In this document: positions 22,211 to 31,545 of the stretch, piece after piece
How positions within the stretch are numbered: position 1 is the first letter of the stretch
How the letters are laid out: each line of letters begins with the position of its first letter
Assembly (NCBI GenBank): GCA_034440635.1
Contig: JAOTON010001252.1
Location: 186,001 to 250,000 of the forward strand
Source: Lepas anatifera
Lineage: Eukaryota > Arthropoda > Thecostraca > Lepadidae
Length of the DNA: 64,000 nucleotides
Reading direction: 5' to 3'
Program-made: the position numbers and the translations under genes
Notes under the pieces: model-generated
What the model was told of the DNA's origin: nothing
Seen by the model: the letters and a program-made list of their open reading frames with translations, nothing else
The model's database searches: none

Positions 22211-22458
22211 CTTACTGGTACTGAATGCAAGTAAAAACAAGACGCGTGCATGCATGTGCACGTGCACGCTATCCCAGAGCATCTTTCTGCATGCAAAACG
22301 TAGCCCATTCCCGTCTAGGAGTTTCCAAGCCGATTTGAATGAGAGAAACGTAGCTTCACATACCCCAAAGGCAGGGGCGGACGCAGACCCGAGTTTGGGG
22401 GGGGCAAACCCATGTCTGCCTCTACTCTTGTGGGGAGGGGGGTTACGAAACATGGGTT
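22211..22458. other. Spacer, no gene recognised
   Basis: It includes GCATGCATGTGCACGTGCAC, an alternating purine-pyrimidine tract at about 22,248-22,270, and the GGGGCGGACGCAGAC...GGGGGG segment common near repeat ends. Confidence 0.4.
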
Positions 22459-23119
22459 TCTCCGCAGGCCAAAAATTAACGTAAAATTAACGTTTAACGT
22501 TATAACGTTGGTATTTATGAAGGGATCCAAATGAAACTCAAGAATACTCCGTTTCAGACCACGCCGGTTCGATTGGTGAAAACTGCGAGTCGCTAGCTGC
22601 TGTAAATATGGAGCATGGGTTTCCCCGCAGACCAAAAAGTAACGTTTTACGTATAACGTTGGTATTTATGGAGCGATCCAAATGAAACTCAGGAATATCC
22701 CGTTTTAGACCATGTCAATTCGATTTGTGAGAGCAGCGAGTCGCTAGCTGCTGTGGTTATCATAAATTAACGTTATATGTCATAACGTTGTTATTTACCG
22801 CGGGGTCGGCATGAAACTCAAGAATATCACGTTTCGCACCACGCTGATTCTATTAGTGAAAACGGCGAGTCGCTAGCTACTATGGTTGCGGAGCATGGGC
22901 TTTTCCGCAGGTCAAAAAGTAACGTTTTACGTTATAACGTTGTTGTTTATGTAAGGATTGATATGAAACTCAAGAAACCCCTTATTTAGAATTTATGACA
23001 TTTTTTAGTGTAAACCGCAAGTCTCTAGCTGCTATGGTTGCGGAGCATGGACTTTTCCGCAGGGCAAAAATTAACGTTTTACGTTATAACGTTCTTATTT
23101 ACTGCGGGATCAGCATGAA

Positions 23120-23566
23120 AGGGAATGTGGCACCTTGGTCGAATTCCTGAATTTAGTGAAATTAGGCGTACTTTTAGCCAAAAATAACGAAACCACTCAT
23201 GATTTCTCTGAAAAATGTTCAATAAGCTCAATATTTTGTTTTTGAAAATACTCCTCTAGGAAAATAAATAATTATCTGCCTGTGGATGAAGTCATGATCT
23301 GGAACCACAACCATACTTGAAACGCTTCAAGGGCTTCGATTGGCTGACGCTCATCGTGACGTCAGCATGTCATCACACCAGCAGCTCACAACAATGGCCG
23401 CCTGGCGAGGGGCTGATGAGGGGGCTGGTGTCAGGTAGGTTTTAGCTTTTTTCTACGGAAATATCGAGTTCCAAGACAAATGGTATATGGAGTACCGGGT
23501 TTTCTGACTTGCTTTACAACTTGGCTATCTCAGTTAAAATCACGTTATGAAGGTGCCACATTCCCT
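23120..23566. mobile_element. TTAA-type MITE M1, copy 1
   Basis: Ends AGGGAATGTGGCACCTT and AAGGTGCCACATTCCCT are inverted repeats. The flanks are TGAA on the left and TTAA on the right, consistent with a TTAA target duplication with one mutation. TTAAAGGRR-type termini are described for T2/Kolobok MITEs. Internally ATTGG (inverted CCAAT), TGACGTCA at 23,357-23,364, an ATG at 23,394 and GTAGGT at 23,435 are present. Confidence 0.9.
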
Positions 23567-24007
23567 TTAAACTCAAGAATACCACGTTTCGGACCACGCT
23601 GATTTTATTAGTGAAAACGGTGAGTCGCTAGCTGCTATGGTTGCGGAGTATGGGCTTTTCCGCAGGCCAAAAAGTAATGTTTTACGTTATAATGTTGTTG
23701 TTAATGTAAGGATTGATATGAAACTCAAGAAACCCCTTATTTAGAATTTATGACATTTTCTAGTGAAAACCGTAAGTCTCTACCTAGTATGGTTGTGGAG
23801 CATGGGCTTTTCCACGGGGCAAAAATTAACGTTTTACGTTATTATGTTGATATTTACCGTGGGATTAACATGAAACTCACGAATACCACGTTTCCGACCA
23901 TGTTGATTCTATTAGTGAAAATTTCCAGTCGCTAGCTACTATGGTTGCGGAGCATGGGCTTTTCCGCAGGGCAAAAGTAACGTTTTACGTTATAACGTTG
24001 TTTTTAA

Positions 24008-24795
24008 AGGGAGATACGCGAAAAAAATTTTATTCGCTATATCAAAGGTTACAAAAAGTTGTTTCAGATGTCCTATTCTCATTTTTGCGAATTCGGCCTG
24101 CAAATGCCTTAAAATTGCTCTCAAAGTCAACATTTCTAGACGACTTTACCGGTACACCTCATATCGATGTTTATGACGTCTACATGGCTAAGGCTATCAA
24201 TTTCTCTAAGAATTAGGCCATATATATCCTAAACAGTGATGTAGAACTTTGGGCTACTCCAGAAAAAAATTAATCTAAAAAACAGCATTCTAAAACTCTT
24301 TTGAAACAGAAATATAGGGCTTAAAAGAAATCACAATTAACCAATCATAAGCCTAGGAATTCTCAAACCGGGGTCACGTGACCTATCTGACGCAAAAGTT
24401 TTGTCATCCTGGGGCGGAAGCAGAAAATGGCTCAAGACCCGAGGTATGAAACCGCTGAAGACTTGAGTAATTATTTTTTTCCGTTTTTAGGGCAAACTTA
24501 TTCATTTTGGAATTTTTGAAAGCTTTTTAAAATTAATTCAAATACAAATACAGGAGGGCAAACATTTGTATCATAAAAACATTATTTTTCATTTTTAAAT
24601 AGTTTTCGAAAAGTAAGTGATGGGTATTGGCATGGGCAAGTGATGGGCATTTTATCGAAAGCGTTAACCTATTTCGATAATAAGTGAGTGGCCTCCCAAA
24701 ATTTTGCCGAAGATACAAAAATAATTGATAGTTTCGTTATCAGGATTTTTCAAATAGCAAGAAACCACAATAATAATTTTTTCGCGTATCTCCCT
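24008..24795. mobile_element. TTAA-type MITE M2 (788 bp)
   Basis: Termini AGGGAGATACGCGAAAAAA and its reverse complement, flanked on both sides by TTAA (24,004-24,007 and 24,796-24,799). It is inserted in a satellite unit that reads continuously across the junction. Different interior from M1 but the same AGGG ends, so probably mobilised by the same transposase class. No ORF of note. Confidence 0.9.
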
Positions 24796-24915
24796 TTAAT
24801 GTCAGAATCGATATGAAAAAAGAAACTCCTTATTTAGAATTTATGACATTTTGTGGTAAAAACCGTAAGTCTCTAGCTGCTATGGTTACGGAGTATGGGC
24901 TTTTGCGCAGGTCTT

Positions 24916-25759
24916 TTCCGCCGTTAAATCGCAGCCGGAAAAAATGGCGTATAGCGTGGAGTGTTTGTTTCTCGACGTGCCCCTGCAGCAAGACTAGACT
25001 CATAGACCCCGGGCATCATGGTTTCATCATTGGGTGAATTTGTGAAAAAGTGGTTTCTATTTTACAAAGAGGTCCATTTGCTCTCATGGCGCGTGCAAGC
25101 AGTGTTAACCTCTTTTTGGCTAGTAAGGCACCATCGCTTAAATTGTACAAAAGAATCTCGGTTCTAGTGATAATGCGAAACAAACTGAAACGAAATTTAA
25201 TCATCACGGTAGAAACACCCTCAAGACGGCAATTGTAATTGCTTTTTACCGTAAATTTGTTTTTATTATTATTACGATAAGCTTACGGGAAATAGGCATT
25301 AAAAGCTGTTAGTAATGTTTTGTCAGCAGCTATTATCTGAAAAATAATTACAACTATTACAAGACATTTGATCATCTTCTTAAACAGATATGGTATTCAT
25401 GTAATTGCTGCTGCATTCACATGACGGCGAATAGCTGCGTTCGTATTTCTTGCAGCTGCAGCGCGGCTACAGCGAACCAGGCAACCTATCACCCTTGCAG
25501 CGAATCGCCTGGATGATATTCTTGGGTGGTGGTGGCAGAGTTGTGCAGAAGTGTGATTGAGCTCCTTTTATTTCCCCATCCCCTTCAGTTACGCACCACT
25601 GTCTGCACTGGAGATATACGTGCACAACATGGTATTTGGCTGCAGCAGGGGTCGGGGTTAAGTCCTTTGCTTTGGCGGAACACTTGCTAAACCTAGCTAA
25701 GCCTAAGCCGGTATTTTAGATTGGTTAGGGTTTCAGTCGGGTTTCCTCCAAGTATTTCC
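24916..25759. other. Intergenic, no gene recognised
   Basis: Follows the satellite array. Short open frames only; a pyrimidine-poor, moderately GC stretch at 25.4-25.6 kb has CTGCAGC repeats but no recognisable product. Confidence 0.4.
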
Positions 25760-25763
25760 TTAA

Positions 25764-26221
25764 AGGGAATGTGGCACCTTGATCGAATGCTGGAATTTAG
25801 TGTAATTAGGCGTAAATAATGAATAATTAGCCGAAAATAATGAAACCACCCATGATTTCTCTGAAAAATGTACAATAAGCTCAATATTTTTATTTTTAAA
25901 ATACTCCCCTAGGAAAACAAATAAATATCTGCCTGTGGATGAGGTCATGATCTGGCGACCACTACTATACTCGAAACGCTTCAAGGGCTTCGATTGGCTG
26001 ATGCTCATCGTGACGTCAGCATATGTCGTCACACCAGCAGCTCACAACAATGGCCGCCTGGCGAGAGGTACATGAGAGGTACATTTCGGGTAGGTTTTAG
26101 CTTTTTTCTACGGAAATATGGAGTTCCAAGACAAATGATATATTGAGTACCGGGTTTTCCGGCATGCATTACAACTTGGCTATCTCAGTTCAAATCACGT
26201 TACAAAGGTGCCACATTCCCT
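25764..26221. mobile_element. TTAA-type MITE M1, copy 2
   Basis: Perfect TTAA duplication (25,760-25,763 and 26,222-26,225) and termini AGGGAATGTGGCACCTT / AAGGTGCCACATTCCCT. Retains the TGACGTCA, ATTGG and ACAATGGCCGCC block and the GGGTAGGTTTTAG segment of copies 1 and 3. Confidence 0.95.
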
Positions 26222-26389
26222 TTAAACGCTTCCTGTCCTGCAACTTCTTCTTCTTTGGTGGCATCGGTACGGTGAAATGTCTCGGCAATTTCAACAAACT
26301 TAGAATTTTGAAGCTCTAGTATCCCAGCCGGTTTTCCAGTCCCACGTATCCTCGATGTTGTGCCGCATCCAGTAAAAGTAAGGGAAAAA

Positions 26390-26718
26390 GTATGCTACGG
26401 CACGTGACTGGGCCTAACCCGAGTTTATGACTGGTCCTAACCTGTTACGGCACGTGACCGGGCCTAACCCGAGTTTATGACTGGTCCTAACCTGTTACGG
26501 CACGTGACCGGGCCTAACCCGAGTTTATGACTGGTCCTAACCTGTTACGGTACGTGACCGGGCCTAACCCGAGTTTATGACTGGTCCTAACCTGTTACGG
26601 CACGTGACCGGGCCTAACCCGAGTTTATGACTGGTCCTAACCTGTTACGGTACGTGACCGGGCCTAACCCGAGTTTATGACTGGTCCTAACGTGTTACGG
26701 CACGTGACTGGGCCTAAC
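26390..26718. repeat. 50-bp minisatellite, about 6.5 units
   Basis: Unit: GTTACGGCACGTGACCGGGC, CTAACCCGAGTTTATGACTG, GTCCTAACCT. Each unit carries CACGTG or the variant TACGTG (an E-box-like palindrome). Copies are nearly identical, so the array is young. Confidence 0.95.
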
Positions 26719-26783
26719 CTGTATTTGTTAATGTTGAAAACAGGGCTAAATTTGTCAGATGTGTACATGCAAATTTCCTTTAG

Positions 26784-27074
26784 TTAACTGTTGATGTGGT
26801 GGAGCAGCTTTTCCAAACATCCGTGTCGTCACAGACTAATGTGCACGAGCTATTTGCTGCCTTGCTTAAAATCAGAGACATCATTTTTCAGTCTGCATCA
26901 CCCTCTGCTTCATGGACCTCTATAGCGGACACCCTCAGACGGTCTTGCAAACATTTGATGAGAAGCTTTGTTTTGGTATATGGCAGTGAAACTAACGGTG
27001 CTGGTGATATGTATTTTTGCTTCAACTGTTATGTTCACGCCACGATGTTTGTTGAGCCTGCTATTCCTCCTTAG
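26784..27074 (+). CDS. Unrecognised small open frame
   Basis: About 92 codons reading VEQLFQTSVSSQTNVHELFA, LLKIRDIIFQSASPS and ADTLRRSCKHLMRSFVL, then a cysteine-containing tail ending AIPP. The first 60 residues look amphipathic and helical and have coding-like composition, but no motif is recognised, no partner ORF is adjacent and no splice structure is obvious. It may be an exon or transposon fragment, or chance. Confidence 0.18.
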   Translation, partial: LTVDVVEQLFQTSVSSQTNVHELFAALLKIRDIIFQSASPSASWTSIADTLRRSCKHLMRSFVLVYGSETNGAGDMYFCFNCYVHATMFVEPAIPP

Positions 27075-27609
27075 TTGCGTGATTGTTTTCGTGGTCGGGG
27101 CTGAGCTATAACCATCGAAAACCACGGGCTGCGCTTGAGCCATAGCGACGAAGAATATATTCGCCATAGATATTAATGATCTCTACGTATGTTGCTCCTC
27201 GGAGGCAGGTACTAAGCCCATGAAGTATTGCGCATCCGTCCACCACATATTGACAAACAGTTAACTGTGCTGTCACGGACTCGCCTGCACGTTGGCGAAT
27301 ATACTTTAAGAGTAGGGACGTCGAGTCCCGGCCAAAGGGATTCCTGAAGTGTCAAGAAGTGATGTGGGGAAGGTTTTAAGTTCCTACGCTCCTATTATGT
27401 TTTGAACATGCTGCGATGAAAGTGTACGAACCATGGTTTCGAGTCTTTGAAATAAGAAGAAAAAAACATCTTGTTTTATTTGTCTTATCACGGTGCTGGA
27501 AAATCTTTGCTGTCAAAAAATAACCTACCTTACTAAATACATACTATATATCAATAACATGCCTCCATAGTATAAACATTGGAAAATATCGGAGGCGGTG
27601 CCTTACCCT

Positions 27610-28135
27610 AGTAACACAGCAACATTGTCACAATATTGTGAAAATTTTACGTATATATTGTGACAACATTGTCCAACAATGTTGCCAGAATATTGTTTTG
27701 TGGACACGGGACAATGCTGTGACTATATTGTCGGGACAACATTACGGGAAGTCAAATGTCGGTAAATTCCTGTATTTAATACAAAATCCCTACAAAGCAT
27801 GTTTTTATGGTATTATTGTTACGCAAGAGTTTCCAAACACTCCTATGTCTCCTTTTCCGAACAAATTATTCCTTGCCATAATGCCTTGTTGTGATAGCAA
27901 TGTTGCAGAAATATTGCAACAATGTTATTTGGGGCATTATTGCTTAGAAAATATTGCTACAACATTGTTGCAACATTATGGCAATGTTGTAAACATATTG
28001 TGGCAATATTGTTTTATGTTATTGTGACAATACTGTTAAAACATCGCCTCGACTTTGCTACAATGTTGTGGATATGTTGCGGATATGTTGTGCAGATGTT
28101 GATATGACAACATACCTGAATATTGGTTTTAAATA
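27610..28135. repeat. ACAATATTGT / ACAATGTTGC palindromic-word tract
   Basis: Words such as ACAATATTGTG, CAACATTGTTGC and CAATGTTGTAAC recur every 10-30 bases over about 500 bp, each self-complementary or nearly so, so both strands carry the same words. A plus-strand 129-codon frame (27,638-28,027) is a by-product. Confidence 0.8.
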
Positions 28136-28234
28136 TAGCCGTAATATTGCTTCCTAATATCGTGGGCATGTCCACTTTACTGACCATAGTCACATTTGTT
28201 CGAGTCCGTCAGGAAGAAGGCTGGAGTTTTCGTT

Positions 28235-28392
28235 GAACAGTTTATTACAGTCGGACGATATGAATACACTGCGGACGGCCAGTGCTGCGCGCAGACGACC
28301 CGACCTGTGAGGCATTGAGTAATGTATCGCAGTCGGACGATGTGAACACACTGGGCCAGCCAGTGCCGCGCGAAGACGGCCCGACCCATGAG
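28235..28392. repeat. ~80-bp tandem repeat, host of the nested insertions (units 1-2)
   Basis: Units run CAGT-TAT-CAGTCGGACGAT, GTGAACACACTG, GCCAGTGCCGCGCGCAGACG, CCCGACCTGTGAGG. Unit 2 is broken after CCCGACCCATGAG by the LTR element; the sequence resumes at 29,171. Confidence 0.85.
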
Positions 28393-28593
28393 TCTTATAA
28401 TCCCGTTATGCTCTGCGGCTTCATCTCGCGCACACGTAAATGCTCAGTGCAGTAGCAGGCTGTATTAGGCTCGACTCCCGAGCACTGACTGCCGTGACCA
28501 CATGCATGCAAACACACACCGGCCACGGTCACCGCTGCCGGGCAAGCCCGGCAGGGGCAGCGCAAGCACGCCGGCCGGCGGGAGATCACAACA
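28393..28593 (-). repeat. 3' LTR (minus-strand sense)
   Basis: Minus-strand LTR begins TGTTGTGATC and ends GATTATAAGA (TG...GA; the partner ends CA). It differs from the other LTR by roughly a dozen substitutions and small indels, so the insertion is not recent. Confidence 0.88.
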
Positions 28594-28605
28594 TCTCCCC
28601 CCCAA
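28594..28605 (-). other. Polypurine tract of the LTR element
   Basis: TTGGGGGGGAGA on the minus strand immediately upstream of the 3' LTR; it would prime plus-strand DNA synthesis. Confidence 0.75.
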
Positions 28606-28669
28606 GACGATTGCTGAATATAATTAACATGAACCTCTTGATGGGACAAAATTCAGCAGCAACTAGTCT

Positions 28670-28912
28670 TCACACACATATGCGAATCGTTTGAAACACA
28701 CTAATCATACGAGCGGTCGTTCCAGCGGACCTGGAGGCGCTGGGGCTGCCGACGGGCGCGTCGGCTGGATCTGACGGGCTGGCCGGGGCGGGAAGCTGTG
28801 CCTGTTGTAGCGACACCACACGCTCCATCATTTGTGAGAGCTACTCTTTTCGCTCCGCCGATAGCTGCGCCTGTTGCAGCAACAGCTGAGAGAGTTTATC
28901 CACATCACCCAT
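28670..28912 (-). pseudogene. Gag-like N-terminal remnant with in-frame stop
   Basis: An ATG at 28,912 (minus) opens MGDVDKLSQLLLQQAQ; a TAG at 28,841-28,843 replaces what is probably a Gln codon (KE-stop-LSQMM), and the frame resumes LSQMMERVVSLQQAQLPAPA to a TGA at 28,670-28,672. Glutamine/leucine-rich helices followed by a proline-serine region are common at the start of retroelement Gag proteins. No CCHC knuckle, protease or RT remains. Confidence 0.5.
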
Positions 28913-28963
28913 GTTAGCACTGAAGCGCAGAACAATAGGAGCGAAAACTAAACACTAATTACA

Positions 28964-28981
28964 CAATTCACGACCGCGCCA
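28964..28981 (-). other. Primer-binding site of the LTR element
   Basis: TGGCGCGGTCGTGAATTG on the minus strand abuts the 5' LTR with no gap. The leading TGG would pair with the universal CCA of a tRNA 3' end; I do not assign the tRNA. Confidence 0.75.
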
Positions 28982-29170
28982 TGTTATAATCCCGTTATGC
29001 TCTGCGGCTTCGTCTCGCGCACACGTAAATGCTCTGTGCAGTAGCAGGCTGTATTAGGCTCGACTCCGGAGCACTGACTGCCGTGACCACGTGCATGCAC
29101 ACCGGTCACCGCCGCCGGTCAAGTCTGGCAGGGGCAGCGCAAGCACGCCGGCCGGCGGGGGATCACAACA
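28982..29170 (-). repeat. 5' LTR (minus-strand sense)
   Basis: Minus strand TGTTGTGATC...GATTATAACA, with canonical TG...CA ends. Contains the same GGCCGGCGTGCTTGCGCTGC block as the other LTR. Confidence 0.9.
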
Positions 29171-29243
29171 ATGAGGCGTTGAGCAGTTTATCGCAGTCGG
29201 ACGATGTGTACACACGCACCCGGCTAGTGCCACGTGCAGACTG
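29171..29243. repeat. Host ~80-bp tandem repeat, resumed (unit 3, left part)
   Basis: Starts with the duplicated ATGAG, continues GCGTTGAGCAGTTTATCGCA and ends in CACGTGCAGACTG, the 13-bp target duplication of the LINE. The unit finishes at 38,240 with CCCGACCTGTGAGG. Confidence 0.85.
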
Positions 29244-29260
29244 AATTGAATTGAATTGAA
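29244..29260 (-). repeat. LINE 3' tail, (TTCAA)n
   Basis: On the minus strand the element ends in TTCAATTCAATTCAATT. I-type LINEs end in short tandem repeats in place of poly(A). Confidence 0.8.
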
Positions 29261-29286
29261 GAGGAATAAGACACTTAACCTCGAGG

Positions 29287-29294
29287 GTTCACGT
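29287..29294. repeat. hAT target-site duplication, left
   Basis: GTTCACGT, repeated exactly at 31,401-31,408 on the other side of the hAT element. Confidence 0.93.
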
Positions 29295-31400
29295 TAGGGC
29301 TGATAATCCCGGGATCGGGATCCCGGGATCCCGGGATTGTGTTAATCCCGAATCCCGGGATTATATATTTCTGAATCCCGGGATCCCGATATTTTCCAAC
29401 ACTCAAAATAGCCTGGAAAGCGTCGTTGATAGTAATAAAAATCATCATAGAATCCAACAACATGCTACAGCGTTGTTTTATGCTTAATATTTTACCTACC
29501 TGAAATGTTTAAACACAAGCAAAAGCCAGGCTCTTCCTTCTGCATGTACGTAGATTATACCTGGCATCGCTTCACAGTTCACACTGTGTCAGTTTTCAGT
29601 TTCTCTGTTCGAGCTCGAGTCTGAAAAGTAAAAAAAAATGTTTTTTTGAACGACCCTAACGAGACATGCATCCCGATCGAAAAGAACCATGCGCATGGCT
29701 TTTATATATTACAATTGACCCCTGGGGTGTCACAACTGACCCTTGATGGTGTCAAATGTAACTTTTGAAGGAAGTATTTCAAAGCCAAGTTATGTAGCTA
29801 TGTACTAGCCAAGCAAAGACCAATCAATGTTTTTATTTTGGTATAGTGCTACATCTGCTAGATAGCCAAAATGTCAAAGCTGCTGAAAATATGATGAAAA
29901 GTTTTCTGGCACAAAGCATTGCCCTTCCTGAAGCAGAAAATTAAGAATCGTGACAGTTACCCCGGTATCCCCTATCAACTTTACAGAAAAAGTAATGTAA
30001 CGATCTCACTCTAAATTTCACATATGCTACCAACACAATAATAATAAATGGGCTAAGCACTTCACACCGGCACACCAGTAACCAGCCTGACGCGCTTTGA
30101 CTACTATGTGTCCCGCCTAATCCACGAACGAGCTCTGAGCGCTGACAACCGACCACGTCTGAAATGAGAGCATCATGCAGTGCCACGGTAATGGCTGGCG
30201 GGGACTTCTGGTCGGATAGAAAACGTTGTTTGATTGGTTTTAGGCTATTTCCTGTGTTGTGGTTAGTTAAATTGATGCTGAGGCTACTTAGCCGGGATTT
30301 CCCGCAACTACTTGCTTTGTTACGTTTTTGCACGATGGAGTAGACGGCTACTGATGGTGGTTTTTTAATACAATTTTCGTGGATTGTTGGTTTGGGACGA
30401 GCAATACAAAAACTTATTATTAACGGGTGGTATTCTGTTTTATTTTCGTTAGGTGAGTTTTTTATTAAGTTTTAAGCAAGACATGTCTTTTTACTGGCGG
30501 CCAATTTCCCGGCACTGGGGTGGGGGGGCATTTCGGCCGACGGGGGGGCATTTCGGCCGACGGGGGGGGCCGATTGGCCCCCAGTTAACATGTTAAAAAT
30601 GACCTGGGACAGATGCATGCTTCCGAAGTAGTTGTAGATGCAGAAGCGATGGACGTTGATGATCCTCAGCCAGCACAGTCGCTTCAATCGATGCTTTAAC
30701 AGGCTCTAGATAAGATAAGAGTTCCAGAGCCAGATCACAGTTCAAGTGCATCCAGGCTAAGTCTCTCCAATCCTTCGCTTATGACCAAGGCCATTAGGAA
30801 AGAGTTGGAAAACCTGCCTGCCTCTGGAAGAACGGGTATGATAGCTCTGTCCTACAGCTGGCTCAAGGACATAGTCCCTACGAGTGTTGACTCGGAACGT
30901 GTGTTTTCAACTGTCGGGAATATCGTCACTAAAGAACGGTCGAGTCTCGGCGACGAAGCCGTTGATGCCCTTTGCTTCCTCAATTGCTAATATCGTGGCA
31001 GGTGACTTGTGTGACCAGGACACAATCGGCCGGGTCACAATAGGTAAATACCTCTATTGTAATATGACTAGAAATATAACCAAGAAATATATATTGTCAA
31101 TATCATTCATATGTCTTTATTTGTTTGGGGGGCAGAACATTTTATTCTGTTTAGTGTCCATATGAATTTTTATGTGCTTTCCGCATGGTGTAAATAGTAT
31201 GATATGAGTTATCCTTAACGGGAAATATTTACTATGCTGTGAAGAATACGCCACATACGTTATCTAAAGCAGACACTTGTTTTCGACATGTTTATTGAAA
31301 AAAATTGCCCAATCCCGGGATCCCGGGATATCCCGGGATTGAGGGTCGATGAATCCCGGGATCCCGGGATTGCAAAAATATCCCGGGATTATCATCCCTA
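29295..31400. mobile_element. hAT-superfamily transposon in the LINE 3' region (2,106 bp)
   Basis: Ends TAGGGCTGATAATCCCGG and, in reverse complement, TAGGGATGATAATCCCGG, flanked by an exact 8-bp duplication GTTCACGT: the hAT signature. Subterminal clusters of ATCCCGGGAT fill about 90 bases inside each end, probably transposase-binding sites. The only transposase trace is the C-terminal dimerisation piece at 30,601-30,990, with an in-frame stop. Between 29.4 and 30.5 kb I see no coding region, so the copy is non-autonomous. Two GGGGGGGCATTTCGGCCGAC repeats lie at 30,530-30,570. Confidence 0.93.
30601..30990 (+). pseudogene. hAT transposase C-terminal (dimerisation) remnant
   Basis: The plus-strand frame from 30,601 has a TAA at 30,697-30,699, then reads on through KELENLPASGRTGMIALSYS to PTSVDSERVFSTVGNIVT and SLGDEAVDALCFLNC. 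The block P-x-SVDSERVFSTVGNIVTKERSSL matches the hAT C-terminal dimerisation domain (S-x-ERVFS...R..L....V..L..L). About 100 codons of an expected 600-700 remain and the DDE core is gone. It shares orientation opposite to the LINE. Confidence 0.85.
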
Positions 31401-31545
31401 GTTCACGTGTCTATGCCTATTCTGAAAGGTCTGAAAAGTGGAGTGGCTTTGGAGGGCCGGTTAATAATGCATGGCATAAACATACTCTCATTTCAACTTT
31501 CACGTATCACAGGTCTATTAACATTTACATTTTAAGCATGACATC
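31401..31545 (-). other. LINE 3' untranslated region (part beside ORF2)
   Basis: Between the ORF2 stop (TAG, 31,546-31,548) and the hAT target duplication. It continues beyond the hAT at 29,286-29,261, giving a short 3' UTR of about 180 bases before the tail. Confidence 0.8.

Larger units (their letters stand above)
22460..24915. repeat. 150-bp satellite array interrupted by two MITEs
   Basis: About nine units with period near 150 bp: TAACGTTTTACGTTATAACG, GATTGATATGAAACTCAAGA, ACCACGCTGATTCTATTAGT, GCGAGTCGCTAGCTGCTATG, GTTGCGGAGCATGGGCTTTT. MITEs at 23,120-23,566 and 24,008-24,795 split it; removing them restores the period. Two subfamilies (GAATACCACGTTTCGGACCACG versus GAAACCCCTTATTTAGAATT) alternate. 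Confidence 0.9.
28393..29170 (-). mobile_element. Internally deleted LTR retrotransposon (778 bp)
   Basis: Two direct repeats (201 and 189 bp) flank 388 bp, and the whole is bounded by a 5-bp duplication ATGAG (28,388-28,392 and 29,171-29,175). On the minus strand, TGGCGCGGTCGTGAATTG directly follows the 5' LTR, as expected of a tRNA primer-binding site, and TTGGGGGGGAGA directly precedes the 3' LTR as polypurine tract. Only a short gag-like start lies between, so it is non-autonomous. The gag/pol body is deleted; family (probably Ty3-like from PBS and layout) is inference. Confidence 0.88.

Noticed and set aside
29941..30333. 130-codon minus-strand ORF inside the hAT element
   Set aside because: No recognisable domain, opposite in sense to the transposase remnant and with no conserved neighbour; probably chance.
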